A DNA stretch of 64,000 bases from Mesorhizobium sp. M2E.F.Ca.ET.219.01.1.1 (GTDB lineage: Bacteria > Pseudomonadota > Alphaproteobacteria > Rhizobiales > Rhizobiaceae): contig NZ_SADT02000001.1 of assembly GCF_004016445.2 (NCBI RefSeq), positions 1,035,630 to 1,099,629 on the forward strand, given 5' to 3'. Shown piece by piece: positions 24,286 to 32,003 of this stretch. Made by a program: the position numbers and the translations under genes. Position 1 is the stretch's first letter, and every line of letters begins with the position of its first letter. The notes under the pieces are model-generated. The model made no database searches. It was not told the DNA's origin and worked only from the letters and a program-made list of their open reading frames with translations.

Positions 24286-25376
24286 GCGCCGTCAGCCGGC
24301 TTTTCGATCGCTTCCTTGGCCGTGGCGACTGGGCGGTGACGGTACCGACGCTCGACGGGCCGCTGCTGCCCAACCAGGAACTGGAAGAGGCAGAGACTTT
24401 TGCCGGCCTCGTTGACGCCGACAATCTGGTGCGGACTGAAAAGGGCATGCTGGCGAGCAGCGCGAACCTGCTGATGCGTTTCGGCGCCGACGGCAAGGCC
24501 GAGGTCCTGCAAGAATTTCCGGGCGAGATCACCGCGCTCGCCCATGCCCGCGGCATGACCGCTTTGGCCATCGACGGCAAGGGCGTCGTCATCCGCGGCG
24601 GCCTGCATGACGGGCGCGAGGCGACAGGCGACGAGGACCGCAGCCTGTCCTGCGTCACCGCTCTCACCTTCCTCGACAGCAACACTCTGCTGGTGGCCAA
24701 CGGCTCGGCCTCCCTGCCGGCGAGCGCCTGGCGCCGCGACCTGATGCAGAAGAACGCCTCCGGCTCGGTCTGGCGGCTCGACCTGAAAAGCGGCCGGCTG
24801 GAGCTGATCCGCGACGGCCTTGCCTGGCCGGCCGGCATCGCCACGACGGGTTCGAACCGCGTCTACGTCACCGAAGCCTGGCGCCATCGCGTGCTGGCGA
24901 TCGACCTCGCCAGCAAGGCGACATTGCCGGTGCTGGACCATCTGCCGGCCTATCCGGCGCGCATCGCACCCGCCTTCAACGCCGGCTACTGGCTGACCTT
25001 CTATTCCGTGCGCAACCAGCTGGTGGAGTTCATCCTGCGCGAGGAGGCCTACCGCAAGCGCATGCTGGCGGAGGTGCCGGAGGACTATTGGATGGCACCG
25101 TCGCTCTGCTCATGGCGCGACTATCGCGAGCCGATGCAGGGCAGCCAGCTCAAGCAGATGAATGTGCTCAAACCTTACGCGGTCACCAGATCCTACGGGC
25201 TGGTGGTCCATTGCGACCACAACATGAAGCCGCTGTCGAGCTTCCACTCGCGCGCCGACGGCACGGTGCATGGCACTCTCAGCGCCTGCGAGGTTGACGA
25301 CGACCTGCTCGTCGCCTCGCGCGGCGGATCGAGGATCGTGCGCCTGGCCAGGGCCGCCGGCGGCAAGCGAGGTTAA
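24282..25376 (+). CDS. Strictosidine-synthase-like beta-propeller protein
   Basis: A 364-residue protein of the same propeller class as the C-terminal half of the preceding gene, but clearly diverged. Recognisable parts are GLAWPAGIATTGSNRVYVTE, WRHRVLAIDLASK, LPAYPARIAPAFNAGYWLTF (the YPDNI-like region), and a C-terminal CDHNMKPLSSFHSRADGTVH. No signal peptide is seen. It starts within the stop of the fusion gene (ATGA) and ends four bases before the ATPase gene, so it is a true member of the importer operon. It may be a second lactonase/esterase-type enzyme or a partner of the fused domain; catalytic residues cannot be assigned with confidence. Confidence 0.82.
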   Translation: MSAVSRLFDRFLGRGDWAVTVPTLDGPLLPNQELEEAETFAGLVDADNLVRTEKGMLASSANLLMRFGADGKAEVLQEFPGEITALAHARGMTALAIDGKGVVIRGGLHDGREATGDEDRSLSCVTALTFLDSNTLLVANGSASLPASAWRRDLMQKNASGSVWRLDLKSGRLELIRDGLAWPAGIATTGSNRVYVTEAWRHRVLAIDLASKATLPVLDHLPAYPARIAPAFNAGYWLTFYSVRNQLVEFILREEAYRKRMLAEVPEDYWMAPSLCSWRDYREPMQGSQLKQMNVLKPYAVTRSYGLVVHCDHNMKPLSSFHSRADGTVHGTLSACEVDDDLLVASRGGSRIVRLARAAGGKRG

Positions 25377-25379
25377 GCG

Positions 25380-26879
25380 ATGTCGTACGCCAACATCATC
25401 GAACTGAAGGACGCGACCAAGGCGTTCTCGCGCATCCCGGCGTTCAAGAACGTCAATTTCGACCTGCGCAAGGGTGAGATCCACGCGCTGCTGGGCGAAA
25501 ACGGCGCCGGCAAATCGACGCTGACCAAGGTCATGGCGGGCGTGTTCAAGCTGACCGAGGGCAAGCTGTTCTTCGACGGCAAGGAGGTGTCCTTCTCTAC
25601 CCCCGCCGAAGCGCTGCGCGCCGGAATCGCCATGGTGTTCCAGGAGACCAACCTGGTGCCGGCCATGACGGTGGCGCAGAACCTCTATCTCGGCGAGGAG
25701 AAGATGTTCAACCGGCTGCGCGGCCTCTACATCCAGGCGCGGCAATTCCTTGCCGGCATGGGGTTCCAAGTCGACCCGACCGCGCAGGTGAGCACGCTGG
25801 GCGCCGCGCACAAGCAGATGGTGGAGATCGCGCGCGCCGTCCATCACAAGGCGCGCGTCATCATCTTCGACGAGCCGACCGCGACGCTGACGCCGGAAGA
25901 GAAACGCCATTTCTTCAACTTGTTGCAGCGTCTGGTGAAGGAAGGCATCGCCATCATCTTCATCACCCATGCGCTCGAAGAGGCGCTCGCCGTCGCCGAC
26001 CGCATCACCGTCATGCGCGACGGCGAGATTGTGGCTTCGGGGGAGGCCAAGGGCTTCACCCGAGCCTCCATCGTTCAGGCCATGGTCGGCCGCACGCTCA
26101 CCGAAACGCTGCATGGCGAGGTCAAGCGCACTGCGCGGCCCTATGGCGACAAGGTGCTTTCGGTCGAGAACCTCTCCTGCGCCGGCCTTGTGCGCAACTC
26201 GTCCTTCTCGGTGTTCTCGGGCCAGGTCACCGGTATGTTCGGACTGGTCGGCGCCGGCCGCACCGAAATGGCCAAGGTCGTCGCCGGGCTGCTGAAGCGC
26301 AACATCTTTCATGGCGGCGAAATCCGCCTGCTCGGCAAGTCGGTGCGCTATCGCGTGCCCCGGCCAGCGGTGCGCGACGGCATCGTCTATGTGACGGAGG
26401 ACCGCAAGTCCGACGGTTTCTTCGAAACCATGACGGCGGGCGAGAACCTTCAGATCGGCGAACTGACGGACAAGTCCAACCCGGTGTCGATCGTGTCCCT
26501 GGCGCGCGCCAGGGAACTCGCCAAGCAATGGGGCGAGCGTCTGAGGCTGAAGCAGATCAGCGACCGCGCCAGGATGATCGAGCTCTCCGGCGGCAACCAG
26601 CAAAAGGTCGTGATCGCCAAATCGCTGATCCAAAGGCCCAAGCTGGTGATCTTCGACGAGCCGACGCGCGGCGTCGATGTCGGTGCGATCGTCGAGATCC
26701 ATCAGCTCATCAGCGACCTTGCCGACCAGGGCATGGCCGTCGTCGTCATCTCGTCCTATCTGCCGGAAATCCTTGCGGTTTCCGATCGCATCCTGGTGGT
26801 CAAGCGCGGCCGCGTGGTCGAGGAGATGATGCTGTCTGACGCAACTGAGGAACGCGTCATGTTCGCCGCTGTCCACTGA
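25380..26879 (+). CDS. Sugar-type ABC transporter ATPase (RbsA-like, two nucleotide-binding domains)
   Basis: A 499-residue ATPase with two tandem nucleotide-binding domains as in RbsA/XylG. Domain 1 has Walker A GENGAGKSTLTK, a Q-loop VFQETN and Walker B VIIFDEPTATL. Domain 2 has the usual degenerate Walker A (GLVGAGRTEMAK), an intact signature LSGGNQQKVVIAKSL and Walker B LVIFDEPTRGVDVGA. It completes the importer: two permeases, binding protein and ATPase are all encoded in one operon (20104-26879). Confidence 0.9.
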   Translation: MSYANIIELKDATKAFSRIPAFKNVNFDLRKGEIHALLGENGAGKSTLTKVMAGVFKLTEGKLFFDGKEVSFSTPAEALRAGIAMVFQETNLVPAMTVAQNLYLGEEKMFNRLRGLYIQARQFLAGMGFQVDPTAQVSTLGAAHKQMVEIARAVHHKARVIIFDEPTATLTPEEKRHFFNLLQRLVKEGIAIIFITHALEEALAVADRITVMRDGEIVASGEAKGFTRASIVQAMVGRTLTETLHGEVKRTARPYGDKVLSVENLSCAGLVRNSSFSVFSGQVTGMFGLVGAGRTEMAKVVAGLLKRNIFHGGEIRLLGKSVRYRVPRPAVRDGIVYVTEDRKSDGFFETMTAGENLQIGELTDKSNPVSIVSLARARELAKQWGERLRLKQISDRARMIELSGGNQQKVVIAKSLIQRPKLVIFDEPTRGVDVGAIVEIHQLISDLADQGMAVVVISSYLPEILAVSDRILVVKRGRVVEEMMLSDATEERVMFAAVH

Positions 26880-26994
26880 CCGGGAAATAAATTTGTTGGC
26901 TAAACCAGGACCGGCGCCTGAGCCGGCCTATTGCCTTGCAATCACTTCCGCGTCTGAATAGGTCAGGAGGCTCAGATCACCTGCCCGAGCGGAC

Positions 26995-27891
26995 ATGTCC
27001 AGCATCAACCTCAAACTTCTGCAGACGTTTCTGCTTGCCGCGGAAAACGGCAGCTTCCGGCGTGCGGCCGAAGAGAGCAACCGCTCGCCGTCGGCCGTCT
27101 CCATGCAGATACGCGACCTCGAGGAGCAGATCGGCATCTCGCTGTTCATCCGCACGGCGCAGCGCGCCAGCCTGACGCCGGAAGGCCAGGTGCTGTTCGA
27201 GGAGATCGCCAATGCAATGTCGCAGGTGCAGACCAGCCTCGACCGGCTGACCGAGATCGCCGCGCGCCGCAAGGGCAAGGTGCAGATCGCCTGCGCGCCG
27301 ACACTTGCGGCGAGCCGCCTGGGCGACATTCTGGCGACATTCAAGCTGCGTTATCCGCGCTCGATCGTCGAGGTCATCGAGACCCCGCCGCAGGGTGCAC
27401 TTGCGCTGTTGCAGCAGCAGGAGGTCGAGTTCTACATCGGCCCCGAACTGCCGAACCTCAACGACTTCCAGTTCGAGTCGATCCTCGACGATCCGCTGAT
27501 GGCCTGCATTCCGACGGAGACCTATGGCGGCGAAAAGAAGCTGCCTCTGTCAGACCTGAAACGCTTCCCACTGATCCTGCTCAACCGCAAGACAGCGGTG
27601 CGCGGCCTGCTCGACCGGCTGACGGCGGCGGAAGGGATCGAGCTCAAGCCGCAATACGAAGTCGAAAGCGCGCAGACGGCGGTGGCGCTGGTGTCGTCGG
27701 GGCTGGGCGTCTGCGTCGTGCCCGGCATCGCCATCTCACGCAACGACGAGCGCATGCGGGTGGTGCCGATCGACCATCGCGACGCGCACCGCGCCGTCGG
27801 CATCATCACCGCGCGCGGCTATGTGCACCACTCGTTTTCCGAACAGTTGATGAACCTTATCCGCACCAACCTGCGCGAGCTGGCGGGCTGA
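26995..27891 (+). CDS. LysR family transcriptional regulator
   Basis: A 298-residue LysR regulator. The helix-turn-helix is LLQTFLLAAENGSFRRAAEE then RSPSAVSMQIRDLEEQIG; the effector domain begins near residue 90 (GKVQIACAPTLAASRLGDIL). It lies 115 bp after the importer operon on the same strand, so it may be its regulator, though co-transcription is not shown. The downstream gap contains the GIY-YIG-linked repeat. Effector unknown. Confidence 0.85.
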   Translation: MSSINLKLLQTFLLAAENGSFRRAAEESNRSPSAVSMQIRDLEEQIGISLFIRTAQRASLTPEGQVLFEEIANAMSQVQTSLDRLTEIAARRKGKVQIACAPTLAASRLGDILATFKLRYPRSIVEVIETPPQGALALLQQQEVEFYIGPELPNLNDFQFESILDDPLMACIPTETYGGEKKLPLSDLKRFPLILLNRKTAVRGLLDRLTAAEGIELKPQYEVESAQTAVALVSSGLGVCVVPGIAISRNDERMRVVPIDHRDAHRAVGIITARGYVHHSFSEQLMNLIRTNLRELAG

Positions 27892-27931
27892 TCTGCTGGA
27901 GCGCTTCGCAGATTGGGGCAAACGCTCTTTC

Positions 27932-27995
27932 CTTCGTCATCCTAGGGCGAAGCAAGGAGCGAAGCGACGCGCGCAGACCCTAGGATCCATTCCGT
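27932..27995 (+). repeat. Left arm of 64-bp inverted repeat, internally palindromic
   Basis: The arm contains ATCCTAGGG (27939-27947) and CCCTAGGAT (27978-27986), which are exact reverse complements separated by 30 bases, so each arm alone can fold into a 9-bp hairpin. The interior repeats CGAAGC. The same sequence occurs inverted at 28381-28444. Confidence 0.9.
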
Positions 27996-28061
27996 AACGT
28001 CAGTCGAAGAACACAGCGGTCCAGAATGGTAGAGGCTCAATTTGACAGCTAACATCCATCT

Positions 28062-28349
28062 ATGACCGGTTATGTCTACATGACCTCAAGTAAGAAGCGT
28101 GGCACGATCTATATCGGCGTCACCAATGATCTTGGCCGCCGCATGCCCGAACACAAGTCCGGGCAAGGGTCACAGTTCACCAGTCGCTACGGCGTGCAGC
28201 GGCTAGTCTGGTATGAGGAATACTTCGATATCACCGATGCTATTCAGCGGGAGAAATCGCTGAAGCGCTGGCTAAGGCAGTGGAAGATTGACCTTATTGA
28301 GAAAACAAATCCAAATTGGTTTGAGCTTTTCCGCGGAACGGGGTGGTGA
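28062..28349 (+). CDS. GIY-YIG nuclease family protein
   Basis: A 95-residue single-domain GIY-YIG nuclease of the small UPF0213/YhbQ-like type. The motif is YVY (4-6) and YIG (17-19) in GTIYIGVTNDLGRRMPEHK; candidate catalytic residues are Tyr6, Tyr17, Arg26 or Arg27, His31 and Glu64 (QREKSLKRW). There is no added DNA-binding domain. The codon use is less GC-rich than the neighbours. The gene is framed by two perfect inverted copies of a palindromic repeat, which suggests it nicks or cuts such hairpins, or is carried along with them; neither is proven. There is no obvious SD before the ATG. Confidence 0.85.
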   Translation: MTGYVYMTSSKKRGTIYIGVTNDLGRRMPEHKSGQGSQFTSRYGVQRLVWYEEYFDITDAIQREKSLKRWLRQWKIDLIEKTNPNWFELFRGTGW

Positions 28350-28380
28350 GCCTTCTGCATCGTTGCGACGCTTCGAGGCA

Positions 28381-28444
28381 ACGGAATGGATCCTAGGGTC
28401 TGCGCGCGTCGCTTCGCTCCTTGCTTCGCCCTAGGATGACGAAG
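28381..28444 (-). repeat. Right arm of 64-bp inverted repeat
   Basis: Exact reverse complement of 27932-27995 over all 64 bases. It lies 31 bp after the GIY-YIG stop and 53 bp before the aldehyde dehydrogenase stop at 28498. Its hairpin could also act as a bidirectional transcription barrier between these converging genes. Confidence 0.9.
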
Positions 28445-28497
28445 CTACGTGCGCCTGCACAGAACGCCGCCATTCGCAGGCCGGCCTCACCTGAATA

Positions 28498-29994
28498 TCA
28501 ATCCGTCTGGATCCAGACCGCTTTGGTCTCCAGATATTCATGCAGATGCTCGACGCCGCCTTCGCGGCCGTAGCCCGACATCTTCATACCGCCGAACGGC
28601 ACGGCCGGATCGATGGCGTGGTACATGTTGACCCAGACCGAGCCGGCCTTGACGCGGCGCGCGAGCTTGTGCGCGGTGCCGAGATGGGTGGTGAAGATGC
28701 CGGCCGCCAGGCCGTAGGGCGTGGCGTTGGCGCGCGCGACGGCCTCGTCCAGCGTGTCGAAGGGCATCGCCGAAATGACCGGACCGAAGATCTCTTCGCG
28801 CGCGATGGTCATCTTGTCGGAGACTGCGCCGAAGACGGTCGGCGCGATGAAGTTGCCACCGTCATAGAGCGCACCCGTCAGCCTTGAGCCGCCGGCGACC
28901 AGCTTGGCGCCTTCGTCGCTGCCGGCCTTGATAAAGCCTTCCACCTTGCCGGCCTGCCTTGCATTGATCAGCGGGCCGATTTCCGTCTCCGCCTCGATGC
29001 CGTGGCCGATGCGCAGCTTGCCGGCGAACTCCGCGACCCGGCGCACGAACTCGTCATGGATCTCGCGCGCCACGAACAGGCGCGAGCCGGCGATGCAGAT
29101 CTGGCCGGAATGCACGAACACCGCCATTGCCGCGACCGGCACGGCCTTGTCGATATCGGCGTCGCGGCAGACGATGATCGGCGACTTGCCGCCGAGCTCC
29201 AGCGAAACGCGCTTGAGATTGGCGACGCCGGCGCGGGCGATCGCCTGGCCGGTCAGCGTCGAGCCGGTGAAGACGATCTTATTGACATCCGGGTGCTCGG
29301 CCAGCCGCGCGCCGGCCTCGGCGCCGGTTCCGGTGACAATGTTGACGACGCCGTCGGGGACGCCGGCTTCCTGCATCAGCTTCGCGATCAGAAGCGGCGT
29401 CAGCGACGCATCCTCAGACGGCTTCAGCACGATGGTGCAGCCGGTGGCGAGGGCCGGCGCGATCTTCCAGACCGAGGCTGCGGTCGGCGCATTCCAGGGA
29501 ATGATCGCGCCGACGACGCCGACCGGCTCGCGCCGGGTGAAGGTTACGATCTCGCCGGGGATGGAATTGTCGATCGCCTCGCCATGCAAAGCGGTCGCCA
29601 TGCCGCCATAGAAGCGCAGCATGCCGATGACGCGGCGCCGGTTGGCCAGCGTGCGCGTGATCGGCAATCCCATGTCGAGCGTGTCGGAGACGCTGAGCTC
29701 TTCCCAATGTCTTTCGAAAAGGTCGGCGATCCTGAGCAGCACGCATTGCCGCTCGTAGGGCGAGAATTTCGACCAGGGCCCCTCGAACGCGGCCCGCGCC
29801 GCGGCCACCGCCGCGTCGATATCGGCGGCTCCGCCGCGCGGCACGGTCGCCAGCACCTCGCCGGTGGCCGGGTTCAGGGCCTGCATCACCTCGCCGGACT
29901 GCGCCGCGACCCACTTGCCGCTGATGAACATCGGCCGGAATTCGCCATGGTAGAGCGTCGTGGCCTTCACCCTCGGGTCGAAGTTCAGCGTCAT
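28498..29994 (-). CDS. Aldehyde dehydrogenase family protein
   Basis: A 498-residue NAD(P)-dependent aldehyde dehydrogenase. Start at the ATG 29994, which follows a GAGGAGGAG ribosome site; an in-frame extension upstream lacks one. Key features are IIPWNAPTAASVWKIAPAL, GCTIVLKPSEDAS, the general base E266 in SLELGGKSP and the nucleophile C300 in SGQICIAGSR. It resembles betaine-aldehyde and phenylacetaldehyde-type dehydrogenases; the substrate is open. It is divergent from the SDR at 30137, so it may feed or drain the same pathway (alcohol to aldehyde to acid). Confidence 0.88.
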   Translation of the reverse strand: MTLNFDPRVKATTLYHGEFRPMFISGKWVAAQSGEVMQALNPATGEVLATVPRGGAADIDAAVAAARAAFEGPWSKFSPYERQCVLLRIADLFERHWEELSVSDTLDMGLPITRTLANRRRVIGMLRFYGGMATALHGEAIDNSIPGEIVTFTRREPVGVVGAIIPWNAPTAASVWKIAPALATGCTIVLKPSEDASLTPLLIAKLMQEAGVPDGVVNIVTGTGAEAGARLAEHPDVNKIVFTGSTLTGQAIARAGVANLKRVSLELGGKSPIIVCRDADIDKAVPVAAMAVFVHSGQICIAGSRLFVAREIHDEFVRRVAEFAGKLRIGHGIEAETEIGPLINARQAGKVEGFIKAGSDEGAKLVAGGSRLTGALYDGGNFIAPTVFGAVSDKMTIAREEIFGPVISAMPFDTLDEAVARANATPYGLAAGIFTTHLGTAHKLARRVKAGSVWVNMYHAIDPAVPFGGMKMSGYGREGGVEHLHEYLETKAVWIQTD

Positions 29995-30136
29995 CGTCTC
30001 CTCCTCACGAATTCCGAGGCGACTATTACTCCCGCCTCGGGCGACCTCAAACAAGGAAAGCTAAAAGGGCGTTCAGATAATCGGACTGTGCAACGCGCGC
30101 GTCTTCCCCGATGTTGCCGGCAACGGAGGAACAGAT

Positions 30137-30880
30137 ATGAGACTTGCTGGCAAGGTCGCCATCATCACCGGCGGCGGATCTGGATTTGGCGAAGGCATCG
30201 TCAAGAAATTCGTCGAGGAAGGCGCGTCGGTCGTGCTGATGGATCGCGACGAAGCTGCGGCTGCCCGCGTCGCACGCGAAGCCGGCGACAGGGTGCGGCC
30301 GATCACGGGCGACGTCTCGACGCTGGAGAGTTTTACGGCGGCCGCCGACCTGGCGCGCTCGGCCTTCGGCGGGCTCGACATACTCGTCAACAACGCCGGC
30401 GTCGCGCAGCCGCCGCTGCCGCTGGAGATGATGGACGAAGGCCTGTTCGACCGTATCGCCAACGTCAATATGCGCTCGATCTTTAACGGCGCCCGCGCGG
30501 TGGTGCCGCATTTCAAATCGATCAAGTCCGGCGCCATCCTGAATGTCGCTTCCACGGGCGGCGTCTCGCCACGTCCGAACCTCACCTGGTACAACGCCTC
30601 GAAGGGTTGGGCGATCGCCGCCACCCGCGCCATGGCGGTTGAGCTCGCGCCGTTCGGCATCCGCGTCAACGCGATCAACCCGGTTGCCGGCGACACGCCG
30701 CTCCTGTCCACCTTCATCGGCTCGGGCGAGGAAAACCGCGCCCGCGTCGTCGCCACCATTCCGATCGGCCGGCTGTCGACGCCGCAGGACATGGGCAATG
30801 CCGCGGCGTTCCTGTGCTCCGACGAAGCCAGCATGATCACCGGCGTCGACCTGAATGTCGACGGCGGCAAGTGCATCTGA
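30137..30880 (+). CDS. Short-chain dehydrogenase/reductase
   Basis: A 247-residue classical SDR. The cofactor loop is ITGGGSGFGEGIV, the structural motif NNAGVAQ, the catalytic Ser lies in NVASTGG and the Tyr-xxx-Lys in WYNASKGWA. Asp in LMDRDEA after strand 2 suggests NAD. A strong SD (GGAGGAAC) precedes the ATG. It is followed at 28 bp by an isopropylmalate/tartrate-type dehydrogenase and then an FMN-dependent hydroxyacid dehydrogenase, making a three-gene oxidation cassette. Substrate unknown. Confidence 0.87.
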   Translation: MRLAGKVAIITGGGSGFGEGIVKKFVEEGASVVLMDRDEAAAARVAREAGDRVRPITGDVSTLESFTAAADLARSAFGGLDILVNNAGVAQPPLPLEMMDEGLFDRIANVNMRSIFNGARAVVPHFKSIKSGAILNVASTGGVSPRPNLTWYNASKGWAIAATRAMAVELAPFGIRVNAINPVAGDTPLLSTFIGSGEENRARVVATIPIGRLSTPQDMGNAAAFLCSDEASMITGVDLNVDGGKCI

Positions 30881-30907
30881 ATATTTGCGGTTCCTGAGGG
30901 ATTGGCG

Positions 30908-31999
30908 ATGAAGGATGTCTACCAGATCGCGGTCGTGCATGGCGACGGCATCGGCCCCGAGGTCTGCGCCGCGGCCGTTGAGGTGGTGAAGGCAGCGCTC
31001 GGGCCGGACTGCCCCTTGCGCTTCACGGAATATCCGGCCGGCGCCGAGCATTTCCTGAAGACCGGGCAGAGCTTTCCCCAGCCGACCTTCGAGGCGTGCC
31101 GGGCGGCGGATGCGATCCTGCACGGCGCCGGCGGCTTGCCGGGCGTGGTCTATCCGGACGGCACGGAAGCGGGCCTCGACTTCACGCTGAGGCTCCGTTT
31201 CGAGCTCGACCTCTACGCCAATATCCGCCCGATCAGGCTCTTTGAAGGGGTGGCGAGCCCGCTCGCCGGGGTGAAGGCCGGCGACATCGATTACGTCATC
31301 CTGCGCGAGAACAGCGAAGGGCTTTACGCCGCGCGCGGGGCAGGGGCGCTGCTGCGCGGCGAGGTCGCGGTCGACACGCTCGTGCAGACGCGCGCCGGGA
31401 TCGAGCGCATCGTGCGCAAGGCCTTCGAGCTAGCGCGCCAGTCGAGCGGCGCGCCGCGCGACGGCGTGCGGCGGGTGACATGCTGTGACAAGGCCAATGT
31501 GCTGCGCAGCTACGCCTTTTTCCGCTCCGTCTTCGACGAGGTGGCGAGAGACTATCCCGACATCGAGGCGGAACATGCGCTGGTCGACGCGATGGCCATG
31601 CATCTCGTGCTGAAGCCCGGCCATTTCAACGTCATCGTCAGCGAGAACATGTTCGGCGACATTCTGTCGGACCTGGCGGCGGCGACGGTCGGCGGCATGG
31701 GCATGGCGCCCTCGGCCGAGGTCGGCGACGCGAAGGGCTTCTTCCAGGCGGCGCACGGGTCCGCGCCGGATATTGCCGGCAAGGGGATCGCCAATCCCTA
31801 CGGCACGATCCTGTCGGCGGCGGCCATGCTCGACTGGCTTGGCCGCGGCCATGACGATGAAAGGCTGCTCCGGGCCGCCGAACAGATCCGCCGTGTGACG
31901 GAGGCATGCCTGGCGAACGGGCTGCTCAGCGCCGATCTGAAGGGAAAATCATCGACCGCCGAGATCACCGGAAACGTGTGCGACCGGCTCGCGGCCTGA
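30908..31999 (+). CDS. Isocitrate/isopropylmalate dehydrogenase family (tartrate-dehydrogenase-like) protein
   Basis: A 363-residue beta-decarboxylating dehydrogenase. Start at the ATG 30908 with GAGGGA upstream. Family motifs are VHGDGIGPEV, ANIRPIRLFEG, ILRENSEGLYAA, and NMFGDILSDLAAATVGGMGM, followed by AAHGSAPDIAGKGIANPYG. The family oxidises and decarboxylates 2-hydroxy-3-carboxy acids such as 3-isopropylmalate, isocitrate, malate or tartrate. Its catabolic neighbours (SDR, hydroxyacid dehydrogenase, divergent aldehyde dehydrogenase) argue against leucine biosynthesis and for a tartrate- or malate-like substrate; this is inference. Confidence 0.85.
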   Translation: MKDVYQIAVVHGDGIGPEVCAAAVEVVKAALGPDCPLRFTEYPAGAEHFLKTGQSFPQPTFEACRAADAILHGAGGLPGVVYPDGTEAGLDFTLRLRFELDLYANIRPIRLFEGVASPLAGVKAGDIDYVILRENSEGLYAARGAGALLRGEVAVDTLVQTRAGIERIVRKAFELARQSSGAPRDGVRRVTCCDKANVLRSYAFFRSVFDEVARDYPDIEAEHALVDAMAMHLVLKPGHFNVIVSENMFGDILSDLAAATVGGMGMAPSAEVGDAKGFFQAAHGSAPDIAGKGIANPYGTILSAAAMLDWLGRGHDDERLLRAAEQIRRVTEACLANGLLSADLKGKSSTAEITGNVCDRLAA

Positions 32000-32003
32000 A
32001 GCG

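Larger units (their letters stand above)
27932..28444. mobile_element. Putative GIY-YIG-palindrome element: nuclease gene between perfect 64-bp inverted repeats
   Basis: A 513-bp unit made of a 64-bp repeat (27932-27995), a GIY-YIG nuclease gene (28062-28349) and the exact reverse complement of that repeat (28381-28444). All 64 bases agree. Such perfect identity between the arms implies recent copying or gene conversion. The layout recalls REP sequences mobilised by RAYT transposases, but here the only gene is a GIY-YIG nuclease. No target-site duplication could be confirmed. Mobility is inference. Confidence 0.5.

Noticed and set aside
25110..26876. 588-codon open frame on the minus strand opposite the RbsA-like ATPase
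   Set aside because: Same shadow effect. The sense strand encodes a clear two-domain ATPase with all motifs.
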